From Oscillospiraceae bacterium (GTDB taxonomy: Bacteria; Bacillota; Clostridia; Oscillospirales; Oscillospiraceae), in contig SVMA01000003.1 of NCBI GenBank assembly GCA_015067635.1, positions 59,892 to 123,891 of the forward strand: a stretch of DNA of 64,000 nt, in the 5' to 3' direction. Of the stretch, positions 37,659 to 47,420 are shown piece by piece. The translations under genes were made by a program, and so were the position numbers. Within the stretch, counting starts at the first letter, position 1, and each line of letters begins with the position of its first letter. Under the pieces are notes generated by a model that was not told where the DNA came from, did not search any database, and saw nothing but the letters and a program-made list of their open reading frames with translations.

Positions 37659-38942
37659 ATGGAAGAATTATTGGAACTGTATAGCGGCATGGGAATCTCC
37701 CCCCCTGTTTATAATTACGGAGAATCCGTACTGGAAAAACTTTCCGAACGTTTTGCCGCCATTGATCAAATTGCGGAATACAATCAGGCAAAGGTCGTTT
37801 CTGCCATGCAGAAAAACCGCGTTTCTGCCGCTTGCTTTGCCGCTACTACCGGCTATGGCTATGATGATATGGGACGGGACAATCTGGAGCGTGTCTACGC
37901 AGATGTGTTTCATACCGAGGCGGCTTTGGTCCGTCCGCAAATCACCTGTGGCACACACGCGTTAACTGTCGCTTTATCTGCGAATCTTCTGCCCGGGGAT
38001 GAGCTTCTTTCCCCCGTCGGTCTGCCCTATGATACCCTGCAGGAGGTTATTGGTATTCGTCCAAGCCCCTGCTCTCTGGCAGAATACGGTGTCACCTATC
38101 GGCAGGTGGATTTACTTCCCGACGGCACTTTTGACTACGAAGGCATCCGCAAAGCCATGAATGCAAAGACCAAGCTGATTACCATTCAGCGCTCCAAGGG
38201 CTATGCCACACGTCCCACCTTCTCTGTTGCCCAGATCGGTCAGCTGATTGTCTTCTGTAAGGAAATCAAGCCGGATGTTCTGGTAATGGTGGACAACTGC
38301 TACGGAGAGTTTGTGGAGACTCTTGAACCTTCTGATGTAGGCGCTGACATGACGGTCGGTTCTCTCATCAAAAACCCCGGTGGCGGTCTTGCTCCCATCG
38401 GTGGATATATTGCCGGCACACAGGAATGCATTGACCGGTGCGGTTACCGTCTTTCTGCTCCCGGCCTGGGACAGGAAGTAGGTGCAAATCTCGGATTGAT
38501 GCCCGCCCTTTACCAAGGCTTTTTCCTTGCTCCCACTGTGGTCGCCGGCGCGGAAAAGGGAGCGATCTTCGCCGCCAATCTTTACGAGCCTTTGGGCTTC
38601 CGCTGCGTACCGAACGCAACCGAAAGCCGCCACGATATTATCCAAGCCGTGGAGCTGGGCAGTGAAGCCGGTATGGTTGCCTTTTGCAAGGGCATTCAGG
38701 CGGCAGCACCTGTGGATGCCTTCGCCACTCCCATTCCGGGAGACATGCCCGGTTATGACAGCAAGGTCATTATGGCGGCCGGTGCTTTCGTACAGGGCTC
38801 GTCCATTGAGCTGTCTGCTGACGGTCCTATCCGTCCACCTTACGCAGTATACTTCCAGGGTGGCTTGACTTGGTACCACGCCAAATTGGGCATTCTGATG
38901 AGCGTTCAAAAAATGATAGATGCAGGGCTGATTTCCCTGTGA
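37659..38942 (+). CDS. Methionine gamma-lyase-like PLP protein ('aluminium resistance' family)
   Basis: TGYGYDDMGRDNLERVYADVFHTEAALVRPQITCGTHAL, QRSKGYATRPTF, SLIKNPGGGLAPIGGYIAG. Confidence 0.88.
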   Translation: MEELLELYSGMGISPPVYNYGESVLEKLSERFAAIDQIAEYNQAKVVSAMQKNRVSAACFAATTGYGYDDMGRDNLERVYADVFHTEAALVRPQITCGTHALTVALSANLLPGDELLSPVGLPYDTLQEVIGIRPSPCSLAEYGVTYRQVDLLPDGTFDYEGIRKAMNAKTKLITIQRSKGYATRPTFSVAQIGQLIVFCKEIKPDVLVMVDNCYGEFVETLEPSDVGADMTVGSLIKNPGGGLAPIGGYIAGTQECIDRCGYRLSAPGLGQEVGANLGLMPALYQGFFLAPTVVAGAEKGAIFAANLYEPLGFRCVPNATESRHDIIQAVELGSEAGMVAFCKGIQAAAPVDAFATPIPGDMPGYDSKVIMAAGAFVQGSSIELSADGPIRPPYAVYFQGGLTWYHAKLGILMSVQKMIDAGLISL

Positions 38943-38958
38943 GAAAGAGAGATGTATT

Positions 38959-39864
38959 ATGACTTGGTTTTGGTTTGCAATCGTCGCACTTCTGTGCTGG
39001 TCCGGCTCTGACTTCTTCTCAAAATTAGGCTGCCGTGACGGAAAAGATAAGTATAGCCAGTTCAAAATGGTGATGGCCGTCGGTCTGGTGATGGGTATTC
39101 ACGCGCTATACGAGATTATCAACGGTGTGGAAATTTCCTGGCAGGTAATCTGGGCTTATCTGCCCGTTTCTCTGCTGTACATCGGCTCCATGGCCTTGGG
39201 CTATGTGGGACTTCGCTACATTGAACTGTCTATATCCTCCCCCATCTGCAACGCCTCCGGTGCCATGGTGGCCATTATCGCCATCCTCACCGGCACATCG
39301 GATGTTATGCAGTGGCCGCAATACCTGGCGATTGCATTGGCCTGTGCAGGTGTGATCGGACTGGGCTTCATTGAAGCCTTTGAGGACACCGAACTGCGGG
39401 CAAAGCGTCAGGAAGCCTCCAATTACAAATACGCCAAGTCCTGGCTGGCTCTGGCATTGCCCATCGCATACTGTCTGTTGGACGCCGCCGGCACCTTTGC
39501 TGATGACATTGTATTGGAGACTCTAAACGAGGACTCTGCCAACGTGGCTTATGAGCTGACTTTCTTTGCCGCCGGTGTGCTGTGCTTTGTCTATACGGTA
39601 CTGATTAAAAAGCAACCCTTGATTGCCAAGGTGGAGCGTCCCAAGTACATTGGTGCTATCTTTGAAACAGTTGGCCAGTTTGCCTATGTGATGGCACTTG
39701 CCACCGGTAATGTGGCTCTGGCCGCGCCCATTATCTCCTCTTACTGCATGGTTTCTGTTTTGTGGAGCCGCCTGTTCCTGAAGGAGAAGCTGAGCTGGAT
39801 GCACTATGCTGCTATTCTTGTCACCTTTGCAGGCATCGTCATTATGGGTGTCTATGATATGTAG
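38959..39864 (+). CDS. EamA/DMT-type transporter
   Basis: Ten-TM duplicated EamA-type hydrophobic pattern (FWFAIVALLCWSGSDFFSKLG ... SVLWSRLFLKEKLSWMHYAAILVTFAGI). Confidence 0.85.
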   Translation: MTWFWFAIVALLCWSGSDFFSKLGCRDGKDKYSQFKMVMAVGLVMGIHALYEIINGVEISWQVIWAYLPVSLLYIGSMALGYVGLRYIELSISSPICNASGAMVAIIAILTGTSDVMQWPQYLAIALACAGVIGLGFIEAFEDTELRAKRQEASNYKYAKSWLALALPIAYCLLDAAGTFADDIVLETLNEDSANVAYELTFFAAGVLCFVYTVLIKKQPLIAKVERPKYIGAIFETVGQFAYVMALATGNVALAAPIISSYCMVSVLWSRLFLKEKLSWMHYAAILVTFAGIVIMGVYDM

Positions 39865-39866
39865 CC

Positions 39867-39896
39867 AAAAGTCGCCGAATTTTCGGCGACTTTTTT
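39867..39896 (+). terminator. Intrinsic terminator
   Basis: AAAAGTCGCCGAA-TT-TTCGGCGACTTTTTT. Confidence 0.85.
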
Positions 39897-39910
39897 ATTG
39901 CAATGTTTGG

Positions 39911-39939
39911 TTGACAGGCTCTTTGTTTCGTGGTATAAT
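39911..39939 (+). promoter_or_regulatory. Consensus sigma-A promoter of the pyr operon
   Basis: TTGACA-17-TATAAT. Confidence 0.85.
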
Positions 39940-39990
39940 TGTGCGGATAATGAAAGTTACATATTCCCGATTCGAAAGGAGCTTAAAACT

Positions 39991-41220
39991 ATGCAGAATC
40001 AGAACACACCGATGTTGGATGCCCTTTGCGGCGAAGGTGTCCGTGTTTCTATTTTGGATCGTTTGGCATCTGTTGACTTGTGTACTTTCAACTCCCCTGA
40101 ATACGCTGTTTTTCCCGGCTTTTGTGATGTGCATGTGCATTTCAGAGAGCCGGGTTTTTCATATAAAGAAACCATCTTTTCCGGTTCTTTGGCAGCGGCT
40201 CACGGTGGGTACACAGCAGTCTGCACCATGCCAAACCTCAATCCCGTGCCGGATGACAAGATGCACCTCAAGGAACAGCAGGAGCTTATTATGCAGGATG
40301 GTTTGATCCATATCTATCCCTACGGGGCCATCACAACAGAGCAAAAAGGCGAAACGCTTTCCGATATGAAAGGACTTGCCCCCTTGGTCATCGGCTTTTC
40401 AGATGACGGCAAGGGCATCCAAAGAGACGATCTCATGCGCTCTGCCATGAAGCAGGCAAAACAGCTGAACAAATTAATTGTTGCCCACTGCGAGGACAAT
40501 TCCCTTCTGAACGGCGGCTATATTCATGACGGAAGCTACGCGCGGGAAAACCATCACCGCGGCATCAGCAGTGAAAGTGAATGGAAGCAGGTTCAGCGGG
40601 ATCTGGCTTTGGTCAAAGAAACCGGCTGTGCCTATCACGTATGTCATGTCTCCACCAAGGAATCTGTTGAACTGATCCGCAAAGCCAAACAGGAAGGCTT
40701 GAACGTTACCTGCGAAACCGCCCCTCACTATCTGATTCTGGACGACTCCTTTTTGCAGGAGGACGGTCGTTATAAAATGAATCCCCCTCTGCGTGACAGC
40801 TCCGATCGGGAAGCTTTGATTGCGGGTATTATAGACGGTACGATTGACATGATCGCCACTGACCATGCCCCTCACTCCGAGGAAGAAAAGAACATGGGTC
40901 TGGACGGAAGCAGCTTTGGCATCGTGGGTCTGGAAACCGCATTCCCTCTGCTGTACACGTACCTTGTAAAAGAAGAGATCATTTCCCTTGAAAAGCTGCT
41001 GCAGCTGTTGGTTACCAATCCCAGAAAGCGCTTCCGCATTCCCATGACCACGGATTTTTCCGTGTGGGATATGCGCCAAAGCTATATCATTGACCCCGCA
41101 GAATTCCAGTCTCAGGGAAAATCCACTCCCTTTGCCGGATGGCGTGTTTGGGGCAAATGCATGGCCACTGTCTGCGACGGCAAACTGGTTTGGTTAGAAA
41201 AAGTACGAAACGGCAAATAA
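39991..41220 (+). CDS. pyrC: Dihydroorotase
   Basis: FPGFCDVHVHFREPGFSYKET, AHCEDN, ATDHAPHSEEEK; start at MQNQNT behind AAAGGAGC. Confidence 0.94.
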   Translation: MQNQNTPMLDALCGEGVRVSILDRLASVDLCTFNSPEYAVFPGFCDVHVHFREPGFSYKETIFSGSLAAAHGGYTAVCTMPNLNPVPDDKMHLKEQQELIMQDGLIHIYPYGAITTEQKGETLSDMKGLAPLVIGFSDDGKGIQRDDLMRSAMKQAKQLNKLIVAHCEDNSLLNGGYIHDGSYARENHHRGISSESEWKQVQRDLALVKETGCAYHVCHVSTKESVELIRKAKQEGLNVTCETAPHYLILDDSFLQEDGRYKMNPPLRDSSDREALIAGIIDGTIDMIATDHAPHSEEEKNMGLDGSSFGIVGLETAFPLLYTYLVKEEIISLEKLLQLLVTNPRKRFRIPMTTDFSVWDMRQSYIIDPAEFQSQGKSTPFAGWRVWGKCMATVCDGKLVWLEKVRNGK

Positions 41221-41247
41221 TATAGTTGAATTCACGGAGGTTTTTTT

Positions 41248-44200
41248 ATGGCAAAACGTACTGATATCAAGAAGATTATGATTATCGGCTCCGGCCCCAT
41301 TGTTATTGGCCAGGCCGCAGAGTTTGACTATGCCGGCACGCAAGCCTGTCTTGCATTAAAGGAAGAAGGTTATGAGGTTGTATTGGTAAACTCCAATCCT
41401 GCCACGATTATGACGGATACTTCCATTGCAGATAAGGTCTATATGGAGCCCCTGACCCTGGAATACGTTGCCAAAATCATCCGCTACGAACGTCCCGATG
41501 CTATTGTTCCCGGCATCGGTGGTCAAACCGGACTGAATCTTGCCATGCAGCTGGAAAAGAAGGGAATTTTGCGGGAGTGCCGCGTTAAGCTTCTGGGCAC
41601 TTCCAGCGCCTCAATTGAACAGGCAGAAGACAGAGAGCTGTTTAAGCAGCTGTGCCAGTCCATTGGCGAGCCGGTAATCCCCTCTGAAATCACTTATTCC
41701 ATCGAAGAAGCCAAGGCTGCCGCATTGCGCATTGGCTATCCTGTCGTGCTCCGTCCCGCCTTCACTCTGGGCGGAACCGGCGGCGGTTTTGCATATAGCG
41801 AAGAAGAACTGATTGAGATCGGACTCAACGCCTTCAAGCTCTCCCCCGTCCATCAGGTTTTGGTGGAGAAATCCGTGAAGGGCTACAAGGAAATTGAGTT
41901 TGAAGTTATGCGGGACGGAACTGACCACGCCATTACCATCTGCGGTATGGAAAACATCGACCCCGTTGGTGTTCACACCGGTGACAGTCTTGTGGTTGCT
42001 CCCATCATGACTCTCAGTCAGCAGGATCTGAAAATGCTGAATGATTCCGCCCTGAAGCTGATTCGCAAACTGAAAATTGAAGGTGGCTGTAACGTACAGT
42101 TCGCTTTGAATCCCAATTCCTCCGAATACTATTTGATCGAGGTCAACCCCAGAGTATCCCGTTCCTCAGCCTTGGCATCCAAGGCATCCGGCTATCCCAT
42201 TGCAAAGGTTACTGCCAAAATTGCCGTTGGCATGACCCTGGAGGAAATCAAAATTGCCAATACAAATGCCGCTTTTGAGCCGGCGCTGGATTATGTCATT
42301 GCGAAGCTGCCGCGCTTTCCCTTTGACAAATTTGCATCCGCTACCAATTTGCTGGGCACGCAGATGAAGGCTACCGGTGAGGTTATGGGAATAGGCTCCA
42401 CTTTGGAGGAATGTCTGCTGAAATCTGTTCGCTCTCTGGAAATTGGCTGCTGCCATTTCTATCTGCCGAAATTCGACGGAATGACCGACGGTGAGCTTTT
42501 GGAATATATCTCCCAATTCCGGGACGATAACATGTTTGCCATCGCTGAATTGTTCCGTCGCGGTACACCCATCGAGAAAATCCACAGCGCCACACAAATT
42601 ACAGCCTATTTCCTGGAATCCATTGCCAAAATTGTAGCAATGGAGCAGCAATTAAAGGAAAATATCGGTTGTCCTGCCACCCTGAAAGCAGCAAAGGTTA
42701 TGGGCTTCAGCGATAAATTCATTGCAAAGCTCTGGAAGCAAAAAGAAATCGGTATTTACAATATGCGAAAAGAAAACGGACTTTCTCCGGTATTTCGCAT
42801 GGTGGATACCTGCCATACAAATGCCTATATCCCTTATTTTTACTCGTCCTATACCGGCGAAAATGCTTCTGTATTGACAGACAAAAAGAAAATTATTGTG
42901 CTGGGTGCCGGTCCTATCCGTATCGGACAGGGTGTGGAATTTGACTATTCCACCGTTCATGCCGTGATGACCATTAAAAAGGCCGGATATGAAGCCATTA
43001 TTATCAACAACAATCCGGAAACAGTTTCTACCGATTACACCACTGCGGACAAGCTGTATTTTGAACCCCTGACCACAGAAGATGTGATGAACATCATCGA
43101 ATTTGAAAAGCCCATGGGCGTTATTGCCTCCCTGGGCGGCCAAACTGCCATCAATTTGGCACAGCCGCTGACGGAACGGGGTGTCAAAATCATCGGTACG
43201 GACTGTGCCGCCATTGATAAGGCAGAGGATCGCAACGCCTTTGAAAATCTGCTGAACGAACTGGATATTCCCCGGGCCAAAGGACAGGCCGTAACAAAAA
43301 TCGAGGATGGCATCCATGCCGCCGCGGAAATCGGCTATCCTGTATTGGTCCGTCCGTCCTTTGTTCTGGGCGGTCGTGCCATGCAAATCGTTGCCAACGA
43401 GGAGCAACTGCGGCATTATCTGAAAACTGCCGTAGAAATTGATGAGGACAAGCCCGTCCTGGTGGATAAATATATCGAAGGTCGCGAGGTAGAGGTTGAT
43501 GCCATTTGCGACGGTACCAACGTCTTTATTCCCGGAATCATGGAACTGGTGGAACGCACCGGTGTCCATTCCGGCGACTCCATCTCTGTTTACCCCTCCT
43601 TCTCGATCTCCAATAAGGTGAAGGGTACTATTCTCCAATATGCGAAGAAGCTGGGCTTGGGCATCGGCATCGTCGGTCTATACAATATCCAGTTTATTGT
43701 GGACAAGGATGATAACGTATTCATCATCGAGGTCAACCCCCGTTCTTCCCGTACGGTGCCCTTCCTGAGCAAGGCTACCGGCTATTCCCTGGCAGATATT
43801 GCCACAGAGGTTATCCTGGGTAAGAGTCTGAAGGAGTTGGGCATCTTTGATATCTATCCTGATGAAAAAGAACGCTGGTATGTCAAGGCTCCCGTATTTT
43901 CCTTCAACAAAATCCGCGGGCTGGACGCCTATCTTTCTCCCGAGATGAAGTCAACCGGTGAAGCAATCGGCTATGACAAGACCATGACCCGTGCACTTTA
44001 CAAGGCGCTTCAGGCGGCAGGTACACACCTGCAAAATTACGGCACAGTTCTTGCTACCATTGCCGACAAAGACAAGGAAGAAGCACTGCCTCTCATTCGC
44101 CGGTTCTATCAGCTGGGCTTCAACATTGAAGCCACCGGCGGCACCGCAAGATTCCTGAAGAAGAACGGCATCCGCACCCATACCCTTGGCAAAATCAGCG

Positions 44201-44415
44201 AAGGAAGCGATGCCATTCCCAACGCCTTGCGACAGGGGCATATTGCCTACGTTATCAACACCCGCAACCCCGGCTCCAACGAGAAGGACGGCTACTATAT
44301 CCGCCAGATTTCCACAGAGCATAATGTTACCATCTTCACCGCGCTGGACACCGTTAAGGTTCTTTTGGACGTTCTGGAAGAAACCACGTTAACGATTTCT
44401 ACCATTGACGCTTGA
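41248..44415 (+). CDS. carB: Carbamoyl-phosphate synthase large subunit
   Basis: IMIIGSGPIVIGQAAEFDYAGTQACLALKEEGYEVVLVNSNPATIMTD; second half IRIGQGVEFDYSTVHAV. Confidence 0.97.
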   Translation: MAKRTDIKKIMIIGSGPIVIGQAAEFDYAGTQACLALKEEGYEVVLVNSNPATIMTDTSIADKVYMEPLTLEYVAKIIRYERPDAIVPGIGGQTGLNLAMQLEKKGILRECRVKLLGTSSASIEQAEDRELFKQLCQSIGEPVIPSEITYSIEEAKAAALRIGYPVVLRPAFTLGGTGGGFAYSEEELIEIGLNAFKLSPVHQVLVEKSVKGYKEIEFEVMRDGTDHAITICGMENIDPVGVHTGDSLVVAPIMTLSQQDLKMLNDSALKLIRKLKIEGGCNVQFALNPNSSEYYLIEVNPRVSRSSALASKASGYPIAKVTAKIAVGMTLEEIKIANTNAAFEPALDYVIAKLPRFPFDKFASATNLLGTQMKATGEVMGIGSTLEECLLKSVRSLEIGCCHFYLPKFDGMTDGELLEYISQFRDDNMFAIAELFRRGTPIEKIHSATQITAYFLESIAKIVAMEQQLKENIGCPATLKAAKVMGFSDKFIAKLWKQKEIGIYNMRKENGLSPVFRMVDTCHTNAYIPYFYSSYTGENASVLTDKKKIIVLGAGPIRIGQGVEFDYSTVHAVMTIKKAGYEAIIINNNPETVSTDYTTADKLYFEPLTTEDVMNIIEFEKPMGVIASLGGQTAINLAQPLTERGVKIIGTDCAAIDKAEDRNAFENLLNELDIPRAKGQAVTKIEDGIHAAAEIGYPVLVRPSFVLGGRAMQIVANEEQLRHYLKTAVEIDEDKPVLVDKYIEGREVEVDAICDGTNVFIPGIMELVERTGVHSGDSISVYPSFSISNKVKGTILQYAKKLGLGIGIVGLYNIQFIVDKDDNVFIIEVNPRSSRTVPFLSKATGYSLADIATEVILGKSLKELGIFDIYPDEKERWYVKAPVFSFNKIRGLDAYLSPEMKSTGEAIGYDKTMTRALYKALQAAGTHLQNYGTVLATIADKDKEEALPLIRRFYQLGFNIEATGGTARFLKKNGIRTHTLGKISEGSDAIPNALRQGHIAYVINTRNPGSNEKDGYYIRQISTEHNVTIFTALDTVKVLLDVLEETTLTISTIDA

Positions 44416-44425
44416 GGACATGCCC

Positions 44426-45157
44426 ATGAATCAGAGTATTTTTGAGATTATCCGCAATGACGCGCTGACAGAAAACGTATTTCAGATGGTTTTACGCGGA
44501 GATACTTCTGCCATCACTGCGCCGGGTCAGTTTGTAAATATCCGGATAGACGGACTTTTTCTGCGAAGACCCATTTCCGTCTGTGATTATGACGCAAATA
44601 CCCTTACCCTGATCTACAAGGTCGTGGGCAAAGGCACTGCCGCTATGGCAGGGCTTTCCACCGGCAGTCAGTTGGATATCCTCACCGGATTGGGAAACGG
44701 CTATGACCTGTCTCTCAGCGGCGACTTTCCTGTGCTGTTGGGTGGCGGTGTAGGTGTTCCGCCCTTGTACAATCTGGCAAAAAAACTGATTGCTGAGGGC
44801 AAATCCGTTTCTGTCATTCTCGGCTTCAACACCGAAAATGAGGTGTTTTATGAAGATCAATTCCAAGCATTGGGCTGTGCCGTTACCGTCACAACTGTTG
44901 ACGGCTCCCACGGCACCAAGGGCTTTGTCACGGATGCGCTTCCGGAAAATTACAGCTATTTTTATACCTGCGGACCGGAACCCATGCTGAAGACCGTATA
45001 CCGTATGACACACACCTCCGGACAGTTGAGCTTTGAAGAGCGCATGGGGTGTGGCTTTGGCGCGTGCATGGGCTGTTCCTGCCAAACCATCACCGGCTAT
45101 AAGCGCATTTGCAAAGAAGGCCCCGTGATGAAAAAGGAGGAAATCTTATGGGATTAA
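44426..45157 (+). CDS. pyrK: Dihydroorotate dehydrogenase electron transfer subunit
   Basis: FLRRPISVCDYD, LLGGGVGVPPLYNLAK, CGFGACMGCSCQT [2Fe-2S]. Confidence 0.93.
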   Translation: MNQSIFEIIRNDALTENVFQMVLRGDTSAITAPGQFVNIRIDGLFLRRPISVCDYDANTLTLIYKVVGKGTAAMAGLSTGSQLDILTGLGNGYDLSLSGDFPVLLGGGVGVPPLYNLAKKLIAEGKSVSVILGFNTENEVFYEDQFQALGCAVTVTTVDGSHGTKGFVTDALPENYSYFYTCGPEPMLKTVYRMTHTSGQLSFEERMGCGFGACMGCSCQTITGYKRICKEGPVMKKEEILWD

Positions 45158-46062
45158 CTGTAAATCTTTGCGGCATTGAACTGAGTAATCCTGTCATTCC
45201 CGCCTCCGGCACCTTTGGTTACGGCTATGAATTTGCTGAACTGTATGACATCAATGAGTTGGGCACTTTTTCCTTCAAGGGAACAACAAAAGAACCCCGT
45301 TTCGGCAACCCCACACCGCGTATTGCGGAATGCCCCGGCGGCATGATCAATGCAGTTGGACTGCAAAATCCCGGCGTGGATAAGGTCATTGCCGAAGAGC
45401 TTCCCAAACTGAAGGCCTGCTTTTATAAGCCGGTCATGGCTAACGTTTCCGGCTTTTCTGTGGACGGTTACGCTTATACCTGTGAAAAGCTTGACAAAGA
45501 ACCGCAGGTCGGCTGGCTTGAGGTCAATATCAGCTGTCCCAACGTCCATGGCGGTGGTATGAGCTTCGGCACTCAGCCGGAAGCTGCCGCGGCAGTCACC
45601 AAGGCTGTTAAGGCAGTTACAACAAAACCGGTTATCATCAAGCTCTCCCCCAATGTCACAAACATTGTTGCCATTGCAAAGGCTTGTGAGGATGCCGGTG
45701 CTGATGGCATCAGCCTGATTAACACCATGCTGGGAATGCGCATCAATCTTCACAACCGGAAGCCTGTTATTGCAAACACTATGGGCGGTTATTCCGGTCC
45801 CGGAATCTTCCCGGTTGCTCTGCGCATGGTCTATCAGGTCGCACAGGCCGTTTCCGTCCCCATCATCGGCATGGGCGGTGTCAGTTCCGCTGAGGATGTG
45901 ATTGAAATGATGCTGGCCGGTGCAACCGCCGTGGAGGTTGGTGCCGCCAATCTCGTTAATCCGTATATCTGTCGGGATATCATTCGGGATTTGCCCCGGG
46001 TGATGGAAAAATACAAAATAAACAACTTGCAAGAAATTATAGGAGGCGTTAACCATGGGTAA
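45148..46062 (+). CDS. pyrD: Dihydroorotate dehydrogenase (type 1B, catalytic)
   Basis: NPVIPASGTFGYGYEFAELYD, EVNISCPNVHGGGMSFG, GMGGVSSAEDVIEMMLAGATAVEVG. Confidence 0.95.
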   Translation: MGLTVNLCGIELSNPVIPASGTFGYGYEFAELYDINELGTFSFKGTTKEPRFGNPTPRIAECPGGMINAVGLQNPGVDKVIAEELPKLKACFYKPVMANVSGFSVDGYAYTCEKLDKEPQVGWLEVNISCPNVHGGGMSFGTQPEAAAAVTKAVKAVTTKPVIIKLSPNVTNIVAIAKACEDAGADGISLINTMLGMRINLHNRKPVIANTMGGYSGPGIFPVALRMVYQVAQAVSVPIIGMGGVSSAEDVIEMMLAGATAVEVGAANLVNPYICRDIIRDLPRVMEKYKINNLQEIIGGVNHG

Positions 46063-46753
46063 GGACGTCATTATTGCCTGTGACTTTTCATCCAGAGAGG
46101 CAACTCTTTCTTTTTTGGATAAGTTTCAGGGTAAAAAACCCTTCGTAAAAATCGGCATGGAGCTTTACTTCGCGGAAGGGCCAGACATCGTACGGGAAAT
46201 CAAAGCCAGAGGTCATAAGATTTTTCTGGATCTGAAGCTTCATGATATCCCCAACACCGTAAAAAAGGCAATGGCTGTTTTGTCAAATCTGGATGTGGAT
46301 ATTTGCAATCTGCATGCCGCCGGTACCGTCAACATGATGGAACAGGCCCTGGAAGGTCTGACACGGGCAGATGGCACCCGTCCCCTGCTTATTGCTGTTA
46401 CCCAACTGACGTCCACAGATCAGGAGAGTCTGGAAAGGGATCTGATGATTCATGCGCCCATGGATGAAGTGGTCATGCACTACGCCCAAAATGCAAAGCG
46501 TGCCGGCTTGGACGGTATCGTATGTTCTCCTTTGGAAGCAGGCAAGGTTCACGATATCTGCGGCAGAGATTTCCTAACCGTCACACCCGGTGTGCGTTTT
46601 GCCGACGGAGATGTAGGCGACCAAAAGCGCGTCATGACCCCTGCCGCTGCAAAAGCCATCGGCTCTGACTACATCGTAGTCGGCCGACCCATTACCGGAG
46701 CAGCCGACCCTGTCGCCGCCTATGGACGCTGTGTTGCTGAATTCTGTGACTGA
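46055..46753 (+). CDS. pyrF: Orotidine 5'-phosphate decarboxylase
   Basis: IFLDLKLHDIPNTVKKA, TPGVRFADGDVGDQKRVMTPAAA, YIVVGRPI. Confidence 0.96.
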   Translation: MGKDVIIACDFSSREATLSFLDKFQGKKPFVKIGMELYFAEGPDIVREIKARGHKIFLDLKLHDIPNTVKKAMAVLSNLDVDICNLHAAGTVNMMEQALEGLTRADGTRPLLIAVTQLTSTDQESLERDLMIHAPMDEVVMHYAQNAKRAGLDGIVCSPLEAGKVHDICGRDFLTVTPGVRFADGDVGDQKRVMTPAAAKAIGSDYIVVGRPITGAADPVAAYGRCVAEFCD

Positions 46754-46763
46754 GGAGAGAAAT

Positions 46764-47420
46764 ATGGAAGCTTATAAGAGAGAATTTATCCAATTCCTGC
46801 AGGGTGCGGGCGTGCTGAAATTCGGTGACTTCACCGCAAAATCCGGTCGCAAAATCCCCTACTTTATCAATGCAGGCATGATTAAAACCGGCGAAGAAAT
46901 TGCCAAACTGGGCGAATTCTATGCCAAGGCATATTTTGAGAAAATCGGCAACAAACCCACCGTCCTCTACGGACCGGCATACAAGGGCATCTCCATTGCC
47001 GTATCCGCCGCTGTGGCACTGAGCAAAAACAATCTGAACGTCCCCTTCTTCTTTAACCGTAAGGAAATCAAGGATCACGGTGAAGGCGGCGTATTTGTGG
47101 GTTATGTACCCCAAGCCGGTGAGGAAGTCGTAATTGTTGAAGATGTCATCACAGCCGGTACAGCGATTCGCGAGAGTATGGCCATTCTCAGCACTCTGGA
47201 GAATGTAAAAGTGGCCGCAACCTTTGTCATGGTAGACCGGAAGGAAAAAGGACAGGGAGAAAAAGGTGCCATGCAGGAAATCGAAGAGGAATTTGGCTTC
47301 CCTGTGTACTCCGTGGTTGATGTTTATGATATCATCGAGTACTTGCAGGAAGATCCCGCCAATGAGGAAAATGTCACACGTATTCAAAACTATCTTGCCG
47401 TGAACGGAGCGAAAGTATGA
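46764..47420 (+). CDS. pyrE: Orotate phosphoribosyltransferase
   Basis: [49 protein letters not shown]. Confidence 0.95.
   Translation: MEAYKREFIQFLQGAGVLKFGDFTAKSGRKIPYFINAGMIKTGEEIAKLGEFYAKAYFEKIGNKPTVLYGPAYKGISIAVSAAVALSKNNLNVPFFFNRKEIKDHGEGGVFVGYVPQAGEEVVIVEDVITAGTAIRESMAILSTLENVKVAATFVMVDRKEKGQGEKGAMQEIEEEFGFPVYSVVDVYDIIEYLQEDPANEENVTRIQNYLAVNGAKV

Noticed and set aside
38112-39065. 317-aa minus-strand ORF opposite the methionine-gamma-lyase-like gene
   Set aside because: Shadow ORF; the plus strand has strong PLP-family motifs.
42652-43638. 328-aa and other minus-strand ORFs opposite carB
   Set aside because: Antisense to conserved CarB domains; no SD and no domain signature.
45154-46071. 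305-aa minus-strand ORF opposite pyrD
   Set aside because: Shadow ORF of PyrD.
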